Assembly (NCBI GenBank): GCA_017451525.1
Contig: JAFTOD010000001.1
Span: forward strand, 62,001 to 126,000
DNA: 64,000 nt
Origin: Paludibacteraceae bacterium
GTDB lineage: Bacteria; Bacteroidota; Bacteroidia; Bacteroidales; Paludibacteraceae
Direction: 5' to 3'
This document shows positions 1 to 7,827 of the stretch, piece by piece. Numbering within the stretch: the first letter of the stretch is position 1; every line of letters starts with the position of its first letter. The notes beneath the pieces were generated by a model that made no database searches, had not been told where the DNA came from, and saw only the letters and a program-made list of their open reading frames with translations. Made by a program: the position numbers and the translations under genes.

Positions 1-1
1 A

Positions 2-133
2 GCACAAACGCAAGCGACAACTATCCTTGCGGACCCAGAGCAACGAGCTACTTACGAAGCAAAATTCAAAGCACAAAAGAAGTATGTGACACTGCGTGGG
101 TATGTGGTGGCGCAAGTATTCGCGAAGCAGTAA
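2..133 (+). CDS. C-terminal end of a small conserved protein (partial)
   Basis: An open frame enters from the window edge and gives 43 residues to a TAA. The tail carries DPEQR, then an F..Q.KY.T...YV pattern. The same pattern (DPN, then F..Q.KY.T...YV) ends the next gene at 254-583, so the two look like tandem paralogues. I do not recognise a function. The start lies outside the window and the frame was chosen because of this paralogy. Confidence is moderate for it being coding. Confidence 0.6.
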   Translation, partial: AQTQATTILADPEQRATYEAKFKAQKKYVTLRGYVVAQVFAKQ

Positions 134-225
134 GCTTCGCTAGTTGAAAGAGTTTTAGTCGCACCTGCGGTGCTGTTTTAACAGTTCTAAAGGTGCACAC
201 TCTTAACTAATCAATCATTAAACTT
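133..225. repeat. Mini-hairpin cluster between paralogues
   Basis: The 120-bp gap holds small inverted repeats: a GCACC/GGTGC hairpin near 162-174, CTG-TTTTAA-CAG just after it, and a second GCAC copy near 200. Similar GCAC...GTGC arms recur at 9895-9910. No -7 box was seen, so co-transcription with the upstream gene is likely. Confidence 0.45.
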
Positions 226-253
226 TTAAACCTATTAAAACTAAACAGAAACT

Positions 254-583
254 ATGGCAGGAAGTGTATTTTATTTAGCACCTGTGGATAATGCATCGGG
301 CAAGATTTTCGGAAAGAAACAAAAGTTTGTGGCAGTGCGCCGTAAGCGCGGTAAACGACAACGCGGATGCGCAGTGATAGGTGAGCGAACGACTCCATAC
401 GGAGCAAGTGAACTAGCTTGGCAAGAGATGTTTGCACAGATTTGTGCTGCTACTCGCGACCGCATGATGGATCCAAACTACATCGCATCGGATCAAGTTG
501 GCTTTATTAAGCAAACGAAGTACAAGACATTCTATCAGTATGTTTGGAACTTGATGCGCGATCAGATTGAAAGTGGTAAATAA
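254..583 (+). CDS. Conserved small basic protein, paralogue of upstream partial gene
   Basis: 109 residues starting MAGSVFYLAPVDN with a lysine/arginine-rich stretch near residues 22-36. No signal peptide or membrane helix is seen. The C-terminal 40 residues share the DP...F..Q.KY.T...Y pattern with the gene ending at 133. I recall proteins of this kind in Bacteroidetes as tandem pairs of unknown function but cannot name a family. It is followed after 2 bp by the holin-like gene, so the four genes to 1673 probably form one operon. Its role is unknown; a structural or DNA-binding role would be speculation. Confidence 0.65.
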   Translation: MAGSVFYLAPVDNASGKIFGKKQKFVAVRRKRGKRQRGCAVIGERTTPYGASELAWQEMFAQICAATRDRMMDPNYIASDQVGFIKQTKYKTFYQYVWNLMRDQIESGK

Positions 584-585
584 CC

Positions 586-771
586 ATGAAACGCTTACAA
601 TTGACAACTGCTATCGTAATGTGCAGTTTTGGCTGCGCATTACTGGTAGCAGGTTTTGTGACACCGCCTGTGGGCGAGATCCACCACTCGCTGTTGATAG
701 CGTTTGGAGAAATACTGACATTCTCGGGTTCGCTTATAGGCATTGATTATAAGTATAGATATAAGGAATAA
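586..771 (+). CDS. Two-helix small membrane protein, holin-like
   Basis: 61 residues with a short cytoplasmic start (MKRLQ), a hydrophobic helix at about 5-26, a short turn with PPVGE, a second helix at about 33-52 and a basic C-terminus (YKYRYKE). The size, two helices and basic tail match class II holins in general layout, and it sits upstream of a DUF5675 gene and a spanin-like gene. No sequence family was recognised, so 'holin' rests on architecture and context. It starts 2 bp after the upstream stop, which suggests translational coupling. Confidence 0.55.
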   Translation: MKRLQLTTAIVMCSFGCALLVAGFVTPPVGEIHHSLLIAFGEILTFSGSLIGIDYKYRYKE

Positions 772-816
772 GACAACAAGTATTCTTTTTATTTTAGAAA
801 ACAACATAAACAACTT

Positions 817-880
817 GCGCGCCAATCAAAAGCACCCCAAAAAGCGAGCTTTTTCGGGGACCCCGCACATCCTGGCGCGC
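817..880 (+). promoter_or_regulatory. Nested RNA hairpin between holin-like and DUF5675 genes
   Basis: Outer arms GCGCGCCA (817-824) and TGGCGCGC (873-880) enclose an inner stem of CCCC plus an A-run (835-845) pairing with GCTTTTT-C-GGGG (848-859). It ends 15 bp before the ATG at 896. It could fold as a stable roadblock or a translation-control element in the operon mRNA. There is no T-run after the outer stem, so a plain terminator is less likely. Confidence 0.5.
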
Positions 881-895
881 TCAAAGAGAAAGAAT

Positions 896-1402
896 ATGTA
901 TATACGATTGATACGAAATAAGACAAAAGGGAATGCGATTACTGGGCGGCTGGTGATTGATGGCAGATGGTATTGCAACACGCTGGAGCGGAAGGGCGTA
1001 GAGATTCCTGCACTATGTTACCATGTAGCAGTGACACAATCGCCACGATTCAAACGATTACTTCCTATTGTGCAAAATGTACCACAACGCTCAGGCATAC
1101 GCATACACCGAGGTAGTAAGCCAGAACATTCAAGCGGGTGCGTGCTGGTAGTGGCGGACAACACATTGCGCGGCAAGGGGATTGGACGAAGTGCGGCGGA
1201 TGTGGAGAGAGAACTAACGAGTTTAATTCTAAAAGCACAAAATGAACATGAAGAGATTATTTTGGAAGTCACGGATTTTCGTGCGGGTACTGAGTATGGG
1301 TATAATACTCCTTGCGAGCGCGAGTTGCAGCAGTACGAAATCGATGCCCGTCATGCAGAGCAACGATACTACGAGCTTCATCCAGAGGAGTGCAAGGGTT
1401 GA
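896..1402 (+). CDS. DUF5675 family protein
   Basis: 168 residues from the ATG at 896. The open frame extends back to 743, but the family's N-terminal pattern (xIGRLxIDGxxxCNTLE) fits a start at MYIRLIRNK. Recognisable features are GRLVIDGRWYCNTLER (about 16-31), a SPRFKR...NVP segment (about 45-60) and GIRIHRG...GCVLV (about 65-84), all typical of DUF5675, a family often found in phage and integrated-element lysis or tail regions of Bacteroidetes. The biochemical activity is not established to my knowledge. The last 161 bp overlap the next gene in another frame. Confidence 0.75.
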   Translation: MYIRLIRNKTKGNAITGRLVIDGRWYCNTLERKGVEIPALCYHVAVTQSPRFKRLLPIVQNVPQRSGIRIHRGSKPEHSSGCVLVVADNTLRGKGIGRSAADVERELTSLILKAQNEHEEIILEVTDFRAGTEYGYNTPCERELQQYEIDARHAEQRYYELHPEECKG

Positions 1403-1673
1403 TACTGTCTATCTGAAGGATAGTGTGTTTGTGAGTGAAAAACAGCGTGGTGATACGGTGTATCTGACGCGGGTGGAATGGCGGGACAGATGGCGGACAC
1501 GGGTGGAAAGAGATACGGTGATGGATGTGCGGGTAGAGAAAGAGGTGGTGCAACTACCGCCAGAGCGGTATGTGCCACCTTTTTATAAGCGATGTACCAT
1601 CGCATTTTGGGCAATTGGGATATTGGCTATAGGCTATGGGGCGTTGAAGTGGTGGCTGCGGCGTAGATTATAG
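1242..1673 (+). CDS. Lipoprotein with C-terminal membrane helix, candidate unimolecular spanin
   Basis: 143 residues. The N-terminus has a basic start, a hydrophobic core and a Cys near residue 29 (ASASCSS), a plausible lipobox. The middle is charged with VDTVYLKDS and GDTVYLTRVEWRDRW segments and looks extended or coiled. A helix at about 119-135 (FWAIGILAIGYGAL) is followed by a basic end (KWWLRRRL). An outer-membrane lipid anchor plus an inner-membrane C-terminal helix is the layout of u-spanins such as T1 gp11. It starts inside DUF5675 (+2 frame), an arrangement reminiscent of Rz/Rz1 overlap. A second ATG 6 bp later is possible. Spanin function is inference. Confidence 0.6.
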   Translation: MNMKRLFWKSRIFVRVLSMGIILLASASCSSTKSMPVMQSNDTTSFIQRSARVDTVYLKDSVFVSEKQRGDTVYLTRVEWRDRWRTRVERDTVMDVRVEKEVVQLPPERYVPPFYKRCTIAFWAIGILAIGYGALKWWLRRRL

Positions 1674-1843
1674 AGTAGAGATAATGGCAGTCGAAACATG
1701 CTAAATCACGCGAGTGGAACGAGCGAAATACTAGAATTTCTCCCCAACGCGTAAGCGGCCCTTTGAAATTGAAGCAAAATCTCGCATTTCTTTTTGCAAG
1801 GAGAAGGGGAACTCTTTATTGCTTGCGGTGGAGCAGGCTACAC

Positions 1844-1875
1844 AAAGAGAGCCGCTGGTGTCAGCGGCTCTCTTT
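1844..1875 (-). terminator. Strong bidirectional hairpin terminator after nifJ
   Basis: A perfect 14-bp inverted repeat (1844-1857 with 1862-1875), loop GTGT, with A/T runs on both flanks. It lies just beyond the nifJ stop and also faces the spanin-like gene, so it can serve both convergent transcripts. Confidence 0.85.
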
Positions 1876-1907
1876 TGCATATTCTCTTGTTGAAAGGAAC
1901 TCTTGAA

Positions 1908-4900
1908 TTACTCTTGAGTGTTGTCCCAATTTGTGGACAACATGCGCAGGTAGCTGCGGTAGCGCCATTGAGCGTTCTCGCGAGCGGCAGCGAAGAGTTC
2001 GGCTGCCTCCTCAGGGTATTGCTTAGCCACTGAAGCGAAGCGAACCTCACCCATCAAGTAGTCTTGGAACTTATCCCATTGTGGTTCCTTGCTGTCCAAA
2101 GAGAATGGGTTCTTGCCCTCTGCCTCAAGTGCTGGGTTGTAACGCCACAAGTGCCAGTAACCACACTCAACTGCTTTCGCCTCCTCGGCTTGGCTCTTAC
2201 CCATACCTGCCTTCAAACCGTGGTTGATACATGGAGCGTATGCAATCACGAGAGATGGACCTGGATAAGCCTCTGCCTCGCGGATAGCTTTGAGGGTTTG
2301 TGCTTGGTCAGCACCCATAGCGATTTGTGCTACATAGACATAACCATAAGTGGTAGCAATCATACCCAAGTCTTTCTTGCGCACACGTTTGCCCGCAGCA
2401 GCGAACTTAGCGATAGCACCGATAGGAGTAGATTTAGATGCTTGGCCACCGGTATTAGAGTAAACCTCGGTATCGAGTACGAGGATATTCACATCTTCGC
2501 CAGAAGCAATCACGTGGTCAAGACCACCGTAGCCGATGTCATAAGAAGCACCGTCGCCACCGACAATCCATTGGCTGCGTTTAACGATATGGTCTTTGTA
2601 GTTGAGGATCTCTTTGCAAGTATCGCAACCGCATGCCTCGCAAGCAGCTACGATAGGTTCGTAGAGGCGGTTGGTGATAGTAGCATCGTTTTGGTTGTCA
2701 AGCCACTCTTGGAAGAGCGCCTTCATCTCCTCGGTGCAGCAAGTGCAGCTGAGTGCCTTGGTGAAGAGAGCCGCCAAACGTTCGCGGATCTTGCGGTGAG
2801 CGATCTGCATACCGAGACCGTACTCGCAGAAGTCCTCGAAGAGGGAGTTAGACCATGCAGGACCATGACCTTGTGCGTTGGTGGTATAAGGAGTGGATGG
2901 AACAGAACCAGAGTAGATAGAGGTACAACCGGTAGCGTTGGCTACGATCTCGCGATCGCCAAAGAGTTGGCTGATGAGTTTGAGGTATGGAGTCTCACCA
3001 CAACCAGAGCAAGCGCCAGAGAACTCGAAGAGAGGAGTAGCGAACTGGCTGTTCTTGACATTGGATTGGATATCTACGAGGTGTTGTTTAGACTTCACGT
3101 TATCGGTGCAGTAAGCCCAGTTTTGTGCCTCGAGCATTTGGCTCTCGAGTGGCACCATTTGGAGGGCTTTGCCAGTCTTAGGATGACCAGGACAAACGTC
3201 CACGCAGTTGCCGCAGCCAAGGCAGTCGAGCACGCCCACTTGCATGCGGAAGTGCATACCCTTCATAGCCGCAGGTGCTTTCATCTCGCGGGTGGTGCCT
3301 TGGATACCCTTCACCTCTTCCTCGTCCATAACGAATGGGCGGATACATGCGTGAGGGCAGACATATGCACACTTGTTACACTCGATACAGTTCTCAGCAG
3401 TCCACTCAGGAACGAAAGCCGATACACCGCGTTTCTCGTACTTAGCTGTACCAGCAGGCCATGTACCATCCTCTACGCCCTTGAAAGCAGAAACAGGAAG
3501 GAGGTCGCCGTCTTGTGCATTTATCGGACGAACGACGTTGGTGATGAAGTCTGGTTCGTTTTGGCTATTGGCAATTGGCGATTGGCTATTGTCAAGAGCA
3601 GACCATGCAGGGTCAACAACGAGTTGTTGGTACTCGCCACCGCGGTCCACTGCAGCGTAGTTCTTGTTGACTACATCCTCACCCTTCTTGCCATAGGACT
3701 TCACGATGAAGTGCTTCATCTCCTCGATAGCTTGCTCTACTGGAATAACGCCCGTAATACGGAAGAAAGCAGATTGGAGGATGGTGTTGGTACGGTTGCC
3801 AAGACCAATCTCGCGAGCGATCTTGGTAGCGTTGATGTAGTACACCTTGATATCGTTGTCAGCGAAGTATTTCTTCACTTTGTTTGGCAAGTTCTTAGCC
3901 AATTCCTCGCCTTCCCAGATAGTGTTGAGCAGGAAAGTACCACCCTTTTGGAGACCACGGGTTACGTCGTACATCTGCAAGTATGCTTGTACGTGGCAAG
4001 CCACGAAGTTAGGAGTAGTAACGAGGTAGGTAGAGTGGATTGGTTCGTCACCAAAACGGAGGTGCGAGCAAGTGAAACCACCTGACTTCTTAGAGTCGTA
4101 AGAGAAGTATGCTTGGCAGTACTTGTCGGTAGTCTCGCCGATGATCTTCACGGAGTTCTTGTTAGCACCTACGGTACCGTCAGCACCAAGTCCGTAGAAC
4201 TTAGCTTGGAACATGCCCTTGCCACCCATAGCCACCTCTGCGCCTACAGGAAGAGAAGTGAAGGTTACATCATCCTCTACGCCGAGGGTGAAGTGGTTCT
4301 TAGGCATAGGCAAAGCGAGGTTCTCGTAAGCAGCGATGATTTGCGCTGGAGTGGTATCGTTGGAACCGAGACCATAGCGGCCACCTACTACGAGGATATC
4401 GCCAAGACCGAGCTCTTGGAGAGCGTCTTTTACATCGAGGTACAATGGTTCGCCATTAGCACCTGGCTCTTTGGTGCGGTCGAGCACGCAGATACGTTTA
4501 ACAGAAGCAGGCAATGCCTCTTTGAGGTACTTGAGTGAGAATGGGCGATAGAGATGCACATTGATCATACCGAGTTTGTTGCCCTTCTCTGCCTCGTAGT
4601 CGATCACCTCGCGGATAGCCTCGCAAGCAGAACCCATACAGATGATGATGTTCTCAGCATCAGGAGCACCGTAGTAGGTGAATGGGCGATAGGTGCGGCC
4701 GGTGATCTTAGAGATCTCGTCCATATAGTCGCTCACGATGTCAGCTACCTCGTTGTAGTATGGGTTGCAGCTCTCGCGGTGAGCGAAGAACACATCTGGG
4801 TTCTCAGCCATACCACGCATGACAGGACGCATAGGAGAGAGTGCGCGATCGCGGAACTCTTGGAGCGCCTTCATATCGAGGAGTGGACGCAAGTCTTCCA

Positions 4901-5465
4901 TATCGACTACCTCCACCTTTTGGTACTCGTGAGAGGTACGGAAACCGTCGAAGAAGTTGAGGAATGGCACGCGGCTCTTGATAGTAGCAAGGTGAGCTAC
5001 ACCTGCGAGGTCCATGACCTCTTGTACGCTACCTTCAGCCAACATAGCAAAGCCCGTTTGGCGGCAAGACATCACGTCTTGGTGGTCGCCGAAGATACAG
5101 AGGGCGTGGCTTGCCAAGGTACGAGCAGACACGTGGAAAACAGATGGGATGAGCTCACCCGCAATCTTGTACATATTAGGAATCATGAGCAGGAGACCTT
5201 GGCTGGCGGTGAAGGTGGTGGTGAGAGCACCTGCGTTGAGTGCGCCGTGCACAGCACCTGCAGCACCTGCCTCAGATTGCATCTCTTGTACCAACACTGT
5301 CTCGCCGAAGAGGTTCTTGCGACCTGCAGCAGCCCACTCGTCCACATTCTCCGCCATAGGAGAAGATGGGGTGATAGGATAGATGGCAGCCACCTCGGTG
5401 AACATATACGCGATATGCGCCGCAGCAGCGTTACCATCAAGGGTTAAATACTTTTTTTGTTTCAT
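1908..5465 (-). CDS. nifJ: Pyruvate:ferredoxin (flavodoxin) oxidoreductase
   Basis: 1185 residues, full length for the single-chain homodimeric enzyme. It oxidises pyruvate with CoA to acetyl-CoA and CO2, reducing ferredoxin. N-terminal domain I begins with DGNAAAAHIAYMFTEV and PITPSSPMAE. Two ferredoxin-like 4Fe-4S motifs follow: CIECNKCAYVCPH near residue 693 and CLGCGNCVDVCPGH near 750. The TPP domain has CSGCGETPY and GDGASYDIGYGGLDH near 972, then YSNTGGQASKSTPIGA. A heptamer DNA array at 3561-3595 encodes the linker NSQSPIANSQ between the domain III region and the ferredoxin domain. No own -7 box is visible, so it is probably transcribed with the upstream AAA ATPase gene. A 2[4Fe-4S] ferredoxin gene lies 1.4 kb upstream. 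Confidence 0.97.
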   Translation of the reverse strand: MKQKKYLTLDGNAAAAHIAYMFTEVAAIYPITPSSPMAENVDEWAAAGRKNLFGETVLVQEMQSEAGAAGAVHGALNAGALTTTFTASQGLLLMIPNMYKIAGELIPSVFHVSARTLASHALCIFGDHQDVMSCRQTGFAMLAEGSVQEVMDLAGVAHLATIKSRVPFLNFFDGFRTSHEYQKVEVVDMEDLRPLLDMKALQEFRDRALSPMRPVMRGMAENPDVFFAHRESCNPYYNEVADIVSDYMDEISKITGRTYRPFTYYGAPDAENIIICMGSACEAIREVIDYEAEKGNKLGMINVHLYRPFSLKYLKEALPASVKRICVLDRTKEPGANGEPLYLDVKDALQELGLGDILVVGGRYGLGSNDTTPAQIIAAYENLALPMPKNHFTLGVEDDVTFTSLPVGAEVAMGGKGMFQAKFYGLGADGTVGANKNSVKIIGETTDKYCQAYFSYDSKKSGGFTCSHLRFGDEPIHSTYLVTTPNFVACHVQAYLQMYDVTRGLQKGGTFLLNTIWEGEELAKNLPNKVKKYFADNDIKVYYINATKIAREIGLGNRTNTILQSAFFRITGVIPVEQAIEEMKHFIVKSYGKKGEDVVNKNYAAVDRGGEYQQLVVDPAWSALDNSQSPIANSQNEPDFITNVVRPINAQDGDLLPVSAFKGVEDGTWPAGTAKYEKRGVSAFVPEWTAENCIECNKCAYVCPHACIRPFVMDEEEVKGIQGTTREMKAPAAMKGMHFRMQVGVLDCLGCGNCVDVCPGHPKTGKALQMVPLESQMLEAQNWAYCTDNVKSKQHLVDIQSNVKNSQFATPLFEFSGACSGCGETPYLKLISQLFGDREIVANATGCTSIYSGSVPSTPYTTNAQGHGPAWSNSLFEDFCEYGLGMQIAHRKIRERLAALFTKALSCTCCTEEMKALFQEWLDNQNDATITNRLYEPIVAACEACGCDTCKEILNYKDHIVKRSQWIVGGDGASYDIGYGGLDHVIASGEDVNILVLDTEVYSNTGGQASKSTPIGAIAKFAAAGKRVRKKDLGMIATTYGYVYVAQIAMGADQAQTLKAIREAEAYPGPSLVIAYAPCINHGLKAGMGKSQAEEAKAVECGYWHLWRYNPALEAEGKNPFSLDSKEPQWDKFQDYLMGEVRFASVAKQYPEEAAELFAAARENAQWRYRSYLRMLSTNWDNTQE
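3561..3595 (-). repeat. Intragenic heptamer array in nifJ
   Basis: Five 7-bp units of the TTGGCTA/TTGGCAA/TTGGCGA type in the coding sequence. Read on the coding strand it is the CCAATAG/CCAATCG family that recurs twice in ligA. The array is 35 bp, not a multiple of three, so flanking sequence must have adjusted to keep the frame. Confidence 0.85.
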
Positions 5466-5493
5466 AATCGTTATAGTTTTTTTTTAATTGTTG

Positions 5494-5550
5494 ATTCGGG
5501 AATCGGGAGTCGGGAGTCCGTTGTTTTGGAGTCGGGAGTCCGGAGTCGGG
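5494..5550. repeat. Heptamer array (AGTCGGG family) between AAA ATPase and nifJ
   Basis: Four units (ATTCGGG, AATCGGG, AGTCGGG, AGTCCGT) at 5494-5521, an 8-bp gap, then three units at 5530-5550 that end exactly at the ATPase stop codon (5551-5553). The reverse-complement family occurs after pyrK at 61900-61957. Confidence 0.85.
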
Positions 5551-6738
5551 TTAGTATAGGAAGCCGAACAGCCAGAGCGGGATGTTCTTTTGGCTGCCGA
5601 CTTCGAGGTCGCCGATGGCGCAGTAGCGGATACCCGTCTTGCTTGGCGTGGTGGCACAAGCGTCCATATAGTACTTGCCATCGATGATGAACATTGCACT
5701 GCGGTCGGTGGCGTTGATCTTGTGGTTGCCGTGCAATGTAGCGTAGAAGAACGTCTCGGCGATAGCCTGCTTGTCTGGTTCGCGTGTGCAAGTGGCGTAG
5801 CACAAGTTAGGATTTTGCATATATACCTTAGTAGGCTTGAGCGGGAATTGCTTGCCCTCTGGGTAGAGCAGATTCAACAGGCGCGCATCCTTGAGGTACT
5901 TGATATAGTTCATCGTAGTGGAACGCGAGCAGTCAATGGCTTGCGCCAAGTTGCTAATGTTGAGACTGCATGGCGTCTGTTGGAGCATGAGATGCAGGAG
6001 TTTACGCAGTTTAGGGAGCGAACTCACCTCAATTTGCTTGATGAGGAGCACGTCCACTTCGAGGATCATGTTCATCATCTTCAATAGCGACTCGGAGAAG
6101 TCGTGCGGCTCCAAGAAAAGTGGATAGTAGCCATGGTGGAGATAGTTGTTGAAATGCTGCAATGGTTTGACATACTGGCATATCTGCTGCGCAATCTCCA
6201 CATGGTGCTTGAGGATATCCTCGAGCGAATATACAGGCAATTTCAGCCCCAAAGTGATGTTGAGATACTCGCGGAAACTAAAGCCACGCAGGTTATAGGG
6301 ATGTACAATGCTGCCAATATCCTTGTTGTCCTCGATGAGTCGCATCACCGATGATGCAGTGAAGATGATTTGCAAAGAAGGATAGCGATAGAAGCATTGA
6401 CCGAGTTCGCGTGACCAGTTGGGATACTTAAAGGCTTGGTCGATGACCAGTGTTCGTCCTCCAGCAGCCACGAAGTTCCCTGCGAAATCAATCAGGGAAT
6501 GCTCGGTGAAGTAGAAGTCATTAAAATTGACATAAAGAGTATGTTTGCTTGCCTCGGGATTGATACGGCGTTGCTCCCTGAGATAGTTGAGCAAGAAGTC
6601 GGTCTTACCTACTCCACGTCCGCCCTTGATGGCAATCAATCGGTCGTTCCAATTAATCTCGTCCATCAACACGCGTCGTGCAGGCACCTGCACGTGCTCT
6701 ACCAAGTAATCATGTGTCTTATAAAATGCCTCTAACAT
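5551..6738 (-). CDS. ATP-binding protein, AAA_14 / DUF4143 type
   Basis: 395 residues. Walker A is GGRGVGKT at about 39-46. A Walker B-like TLVIDQA is near 95, and a sensor-like FTASS near 126 is followed by RGFSFREYLNI, typical of AAA_14. The C-terminal half has a winged-helix-like segment (NISNLAQAIDCSRSTTMNYIKYLKDARLL) and the degenerate nuclease-like DUF4143 end with FIIDGKYYMD. Such stand-alone ATPases are common in Bacteroidales and their function is unclear. It sits directly upstream of nifJ with an 85-bp gap and has its own -7 box, so the pair is probably co-transcribed. Confidence 0.85.
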   Translation of the reverse strand: MLEAFYKTHDYLVEHVQVPARRVLMDEINWNDRLIAIKGGRGVGKTDFLLNYLREQRRINPEASKHTLYVNFNDFYFTEHSLIDFAGNFVAAGGRTLVIDQAFKYPNWSRELGQCFYRYPSLQIIFTASSVMRLIEDNKDIGSIVHPYNLRGFSFREYLNITLGLKLPVYSLEDILKHHVEIAQQICQYVKPLQHFNNYLHHGYYPLFLEPHDFSESLLKMMNMILEVDVLLIKQIEVSSLPKLRKLLHLMLQQTPCSLNISNLAQAIDCSRSTTMNYIKYLKDARLLNLLYPEGKQFPLKPTKVYMQNPNLCYATCTREPDKQAIAETFFYATLHGNHKINATDRSAMFIIDGKYYMDACATTPSKTGIRYCAIGDLEVGSQKNIPLWLFGFLY

Positions 6739-6784
6739 ACCTTAATATATTTGAACGTTGGTAACAAACCATTCTTTCCACGCT

Positions 6785-6793
6785 GCAAAGGTA
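6785..6793 (-). promoter_or_regulatory. -7 box for AAA ATPase (and nifJ)
   Basis: TACCTTTGC on the minus strand, about 47 bp before the ATPase start; matches the Bacteroidetes TAnnTTTG element. Confidence 0.75.
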
Positions 6794-6865
6794 CAACTTT
6801 TTTTCCAAATTTGCAAACACTAGATTACATTTTTATGAAAAAATGTGTGTTTTAGTGCAATACAA

Positions 6866-6895
6866 AAAATCCCCAAGCAACTGCTCGGGGATTTT
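6866..6895 (-). terminator. Terminator of the ferredoxin gene
   Basis: Stem AAAATCCCC / GGGGATTTT extended by AGCA/TGCT with one wobble, followed by a T-run on the minus strand. It lies 20 bp after the ferredoxin stop. Confidence 0.85.
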
Positions 6896-6914
6896 ATCAT
6901 GCGTTAGCAAGCAA

Positions 6915-7082
6915 TTATCCTTTAGAAATTGCGCCACTTGGGCAAACATCAGCACAAGTGCCGCACTCTGTGCACAAGTCAGCGTCAATTGTGTAAATGT
7001 CACCTTCAGAAATTGCGCCCATTGGGCACTCATCAATACATGTACCACATGCGATACAATCTTCAGAAATTACGTAAGCCAT
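6915..7082 (-). CDS. 2[4Fe-4S] ferredoxin
   Basis: 55 residues from ATG at 7082 to TAA. Two motifs are complete: CIACGTCIDECP (residues about 9-20) and CTECGTCADVCP (about 37-48), each followed by MGAIS or SGAIS. This is the classical bacterial clostridial-type ferredoxin, the expected electron acceptor of the nearby NifJ. It is monocistronic: its own -7 box lies 50 bp upstream and a strong terminator follows. I read this one directly from the minus strand; longer frames overlapping it are shadows. Confidence 0.95.
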   Translation of the reverse strand: MAYVISEDCIACGTCIDECPMGAISEGDIYTIDADLCTECGTCADVCPSGAISKG

Positions 7083-7132
7083 AATCGTTTTAATTTATTG
7101 TTAAAAAAGTTTCAAATGTTTCAAATGCGAGT

Positions 7133-7141
7133 GCAAAGGTA
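7133..7141 (-). promoter_or_regulatory. -7 box for ferredoxin
   Basis: TACCTTTGC on the minus strand, 50 bp before the ferredoxin ATG. Confidence 0.8.
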
Positions 7142-7197
7142 CAACAAAAAAATCAAAATACCAAATATTCGGGATTATTTTTTGTAAAAAAAGATAT

Positions 7198-7827
7198 TTA
7201 CTTTTTCTTCTTGGCACCTTGCAATGCGGCGAGCAGTTGGGCGTTAGGTCCAGATAACTGCTTATCCACCAGACCTTTTTGTTTAGCAAAAGTAGTCCAG
7301 TTTTTGGCACCTTTCTCTCGCGCAGGCATACCTAATTGTAGGTAGTGGCAATAGGCGATACCGAGTGCATCGGTAGCATCCAGTTTCTTGGGCATGCGTT
7401 CTTCAGGAATATGCAGAAAACGCTGCAACATGCCTGCCACTTGGTGCTTGTCGGCATGTCCGTTGCCCGTGATAGCCATCTTGACTTTCATAGGCGAATA
7501 TTCCACGACAGGTACATCCTTGGACAACGCCGCAGCGATAGCCACACCTTGTGCATGGACAATCTTAATCATGGTTTGTGGGTTCTTGTCCACAAACTGC
7601 GACTCAATTGCAAGTACAGTAGGATGGTATTTGTCAATAATCTCTTGCAAAAAGAAGAACTCCTTTTGCAGGCGTGCATATTGGTCGTCCAACTTGTGTA
7701 CATCATACACACCGAAGTCCAATACCTCTACTTTGCTGCCGATAGTATGCAGCAAGGCATAGCCCATAAAGAGCGTACCTGGGTCAACACCGAGGATGAT
7801 ATGTTCTTTTACCAGTTTGTCAAGCAT
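7198..7827 (-). CDS. ruvC: Holliday junction resolvase RuvC
   Basis: 209 residues. Acidic catalytic positions are seen in GVDPGT (about 14-19), IESQF (about 74-78) and the C-terminal KKLDATDALGIAYCH (about 146-160, two Asp). It cuts four-way junctions with RuvAB. The family is usually 160-190 residues; here a lysine-rich extension ends in KKKK. Its start overlaps the end of the truncated GH65 frame by 19 bp, so it is probably translated from the LacI-GH65 transcript unless a promoter lies inside GH65. Confidence 0.93.
   Translation of the reverse strand: MLDKLVKEHIILGVDPGTLFMGYALLHTIGSKVEVLDFGVYDVHKLDDQYARLQKEFFFLQEIIDKYHPTVLAIESQFVDKNPQTMIKIVHAQGVAIAAALSKDVPVVEYSPMKVKMAITGNGHADKHQVAGMLQRFLHIPEERMPKKLDATDALGIAYCHYLQLGMPAREKGAKNWTTFAKQKGLVDKQLSGPNAQLLAALQGAKKKK

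Noticed and set aside
743..895. 51-codon N-terminal extension of the DUF5675 gene
   Set aside because: It crosses the nested hairpin and overlaps the previous gene; the family N-terminus begins at 896.
2064..4085. 673-codon open frame antisense to nifJ
   Set aside because: It mirrors the nifJ codon pattern, has no known domain and no promoter; nifJ motifs are unambiguous on the other strand.
4554..5447. 297-codon open frame antisense to nifJ
   Set aside because: Shadow of nifJ; composition (His/Val/Ala-rich) is typical of reverse-strand frames.
5466..5550. A separate promoter for nifJ
   Set aside because: No TAnnTTTG box in the 85-bp gap, which is mostly the heptamer array; transcription from the upstream ATPase promoter is more likely.
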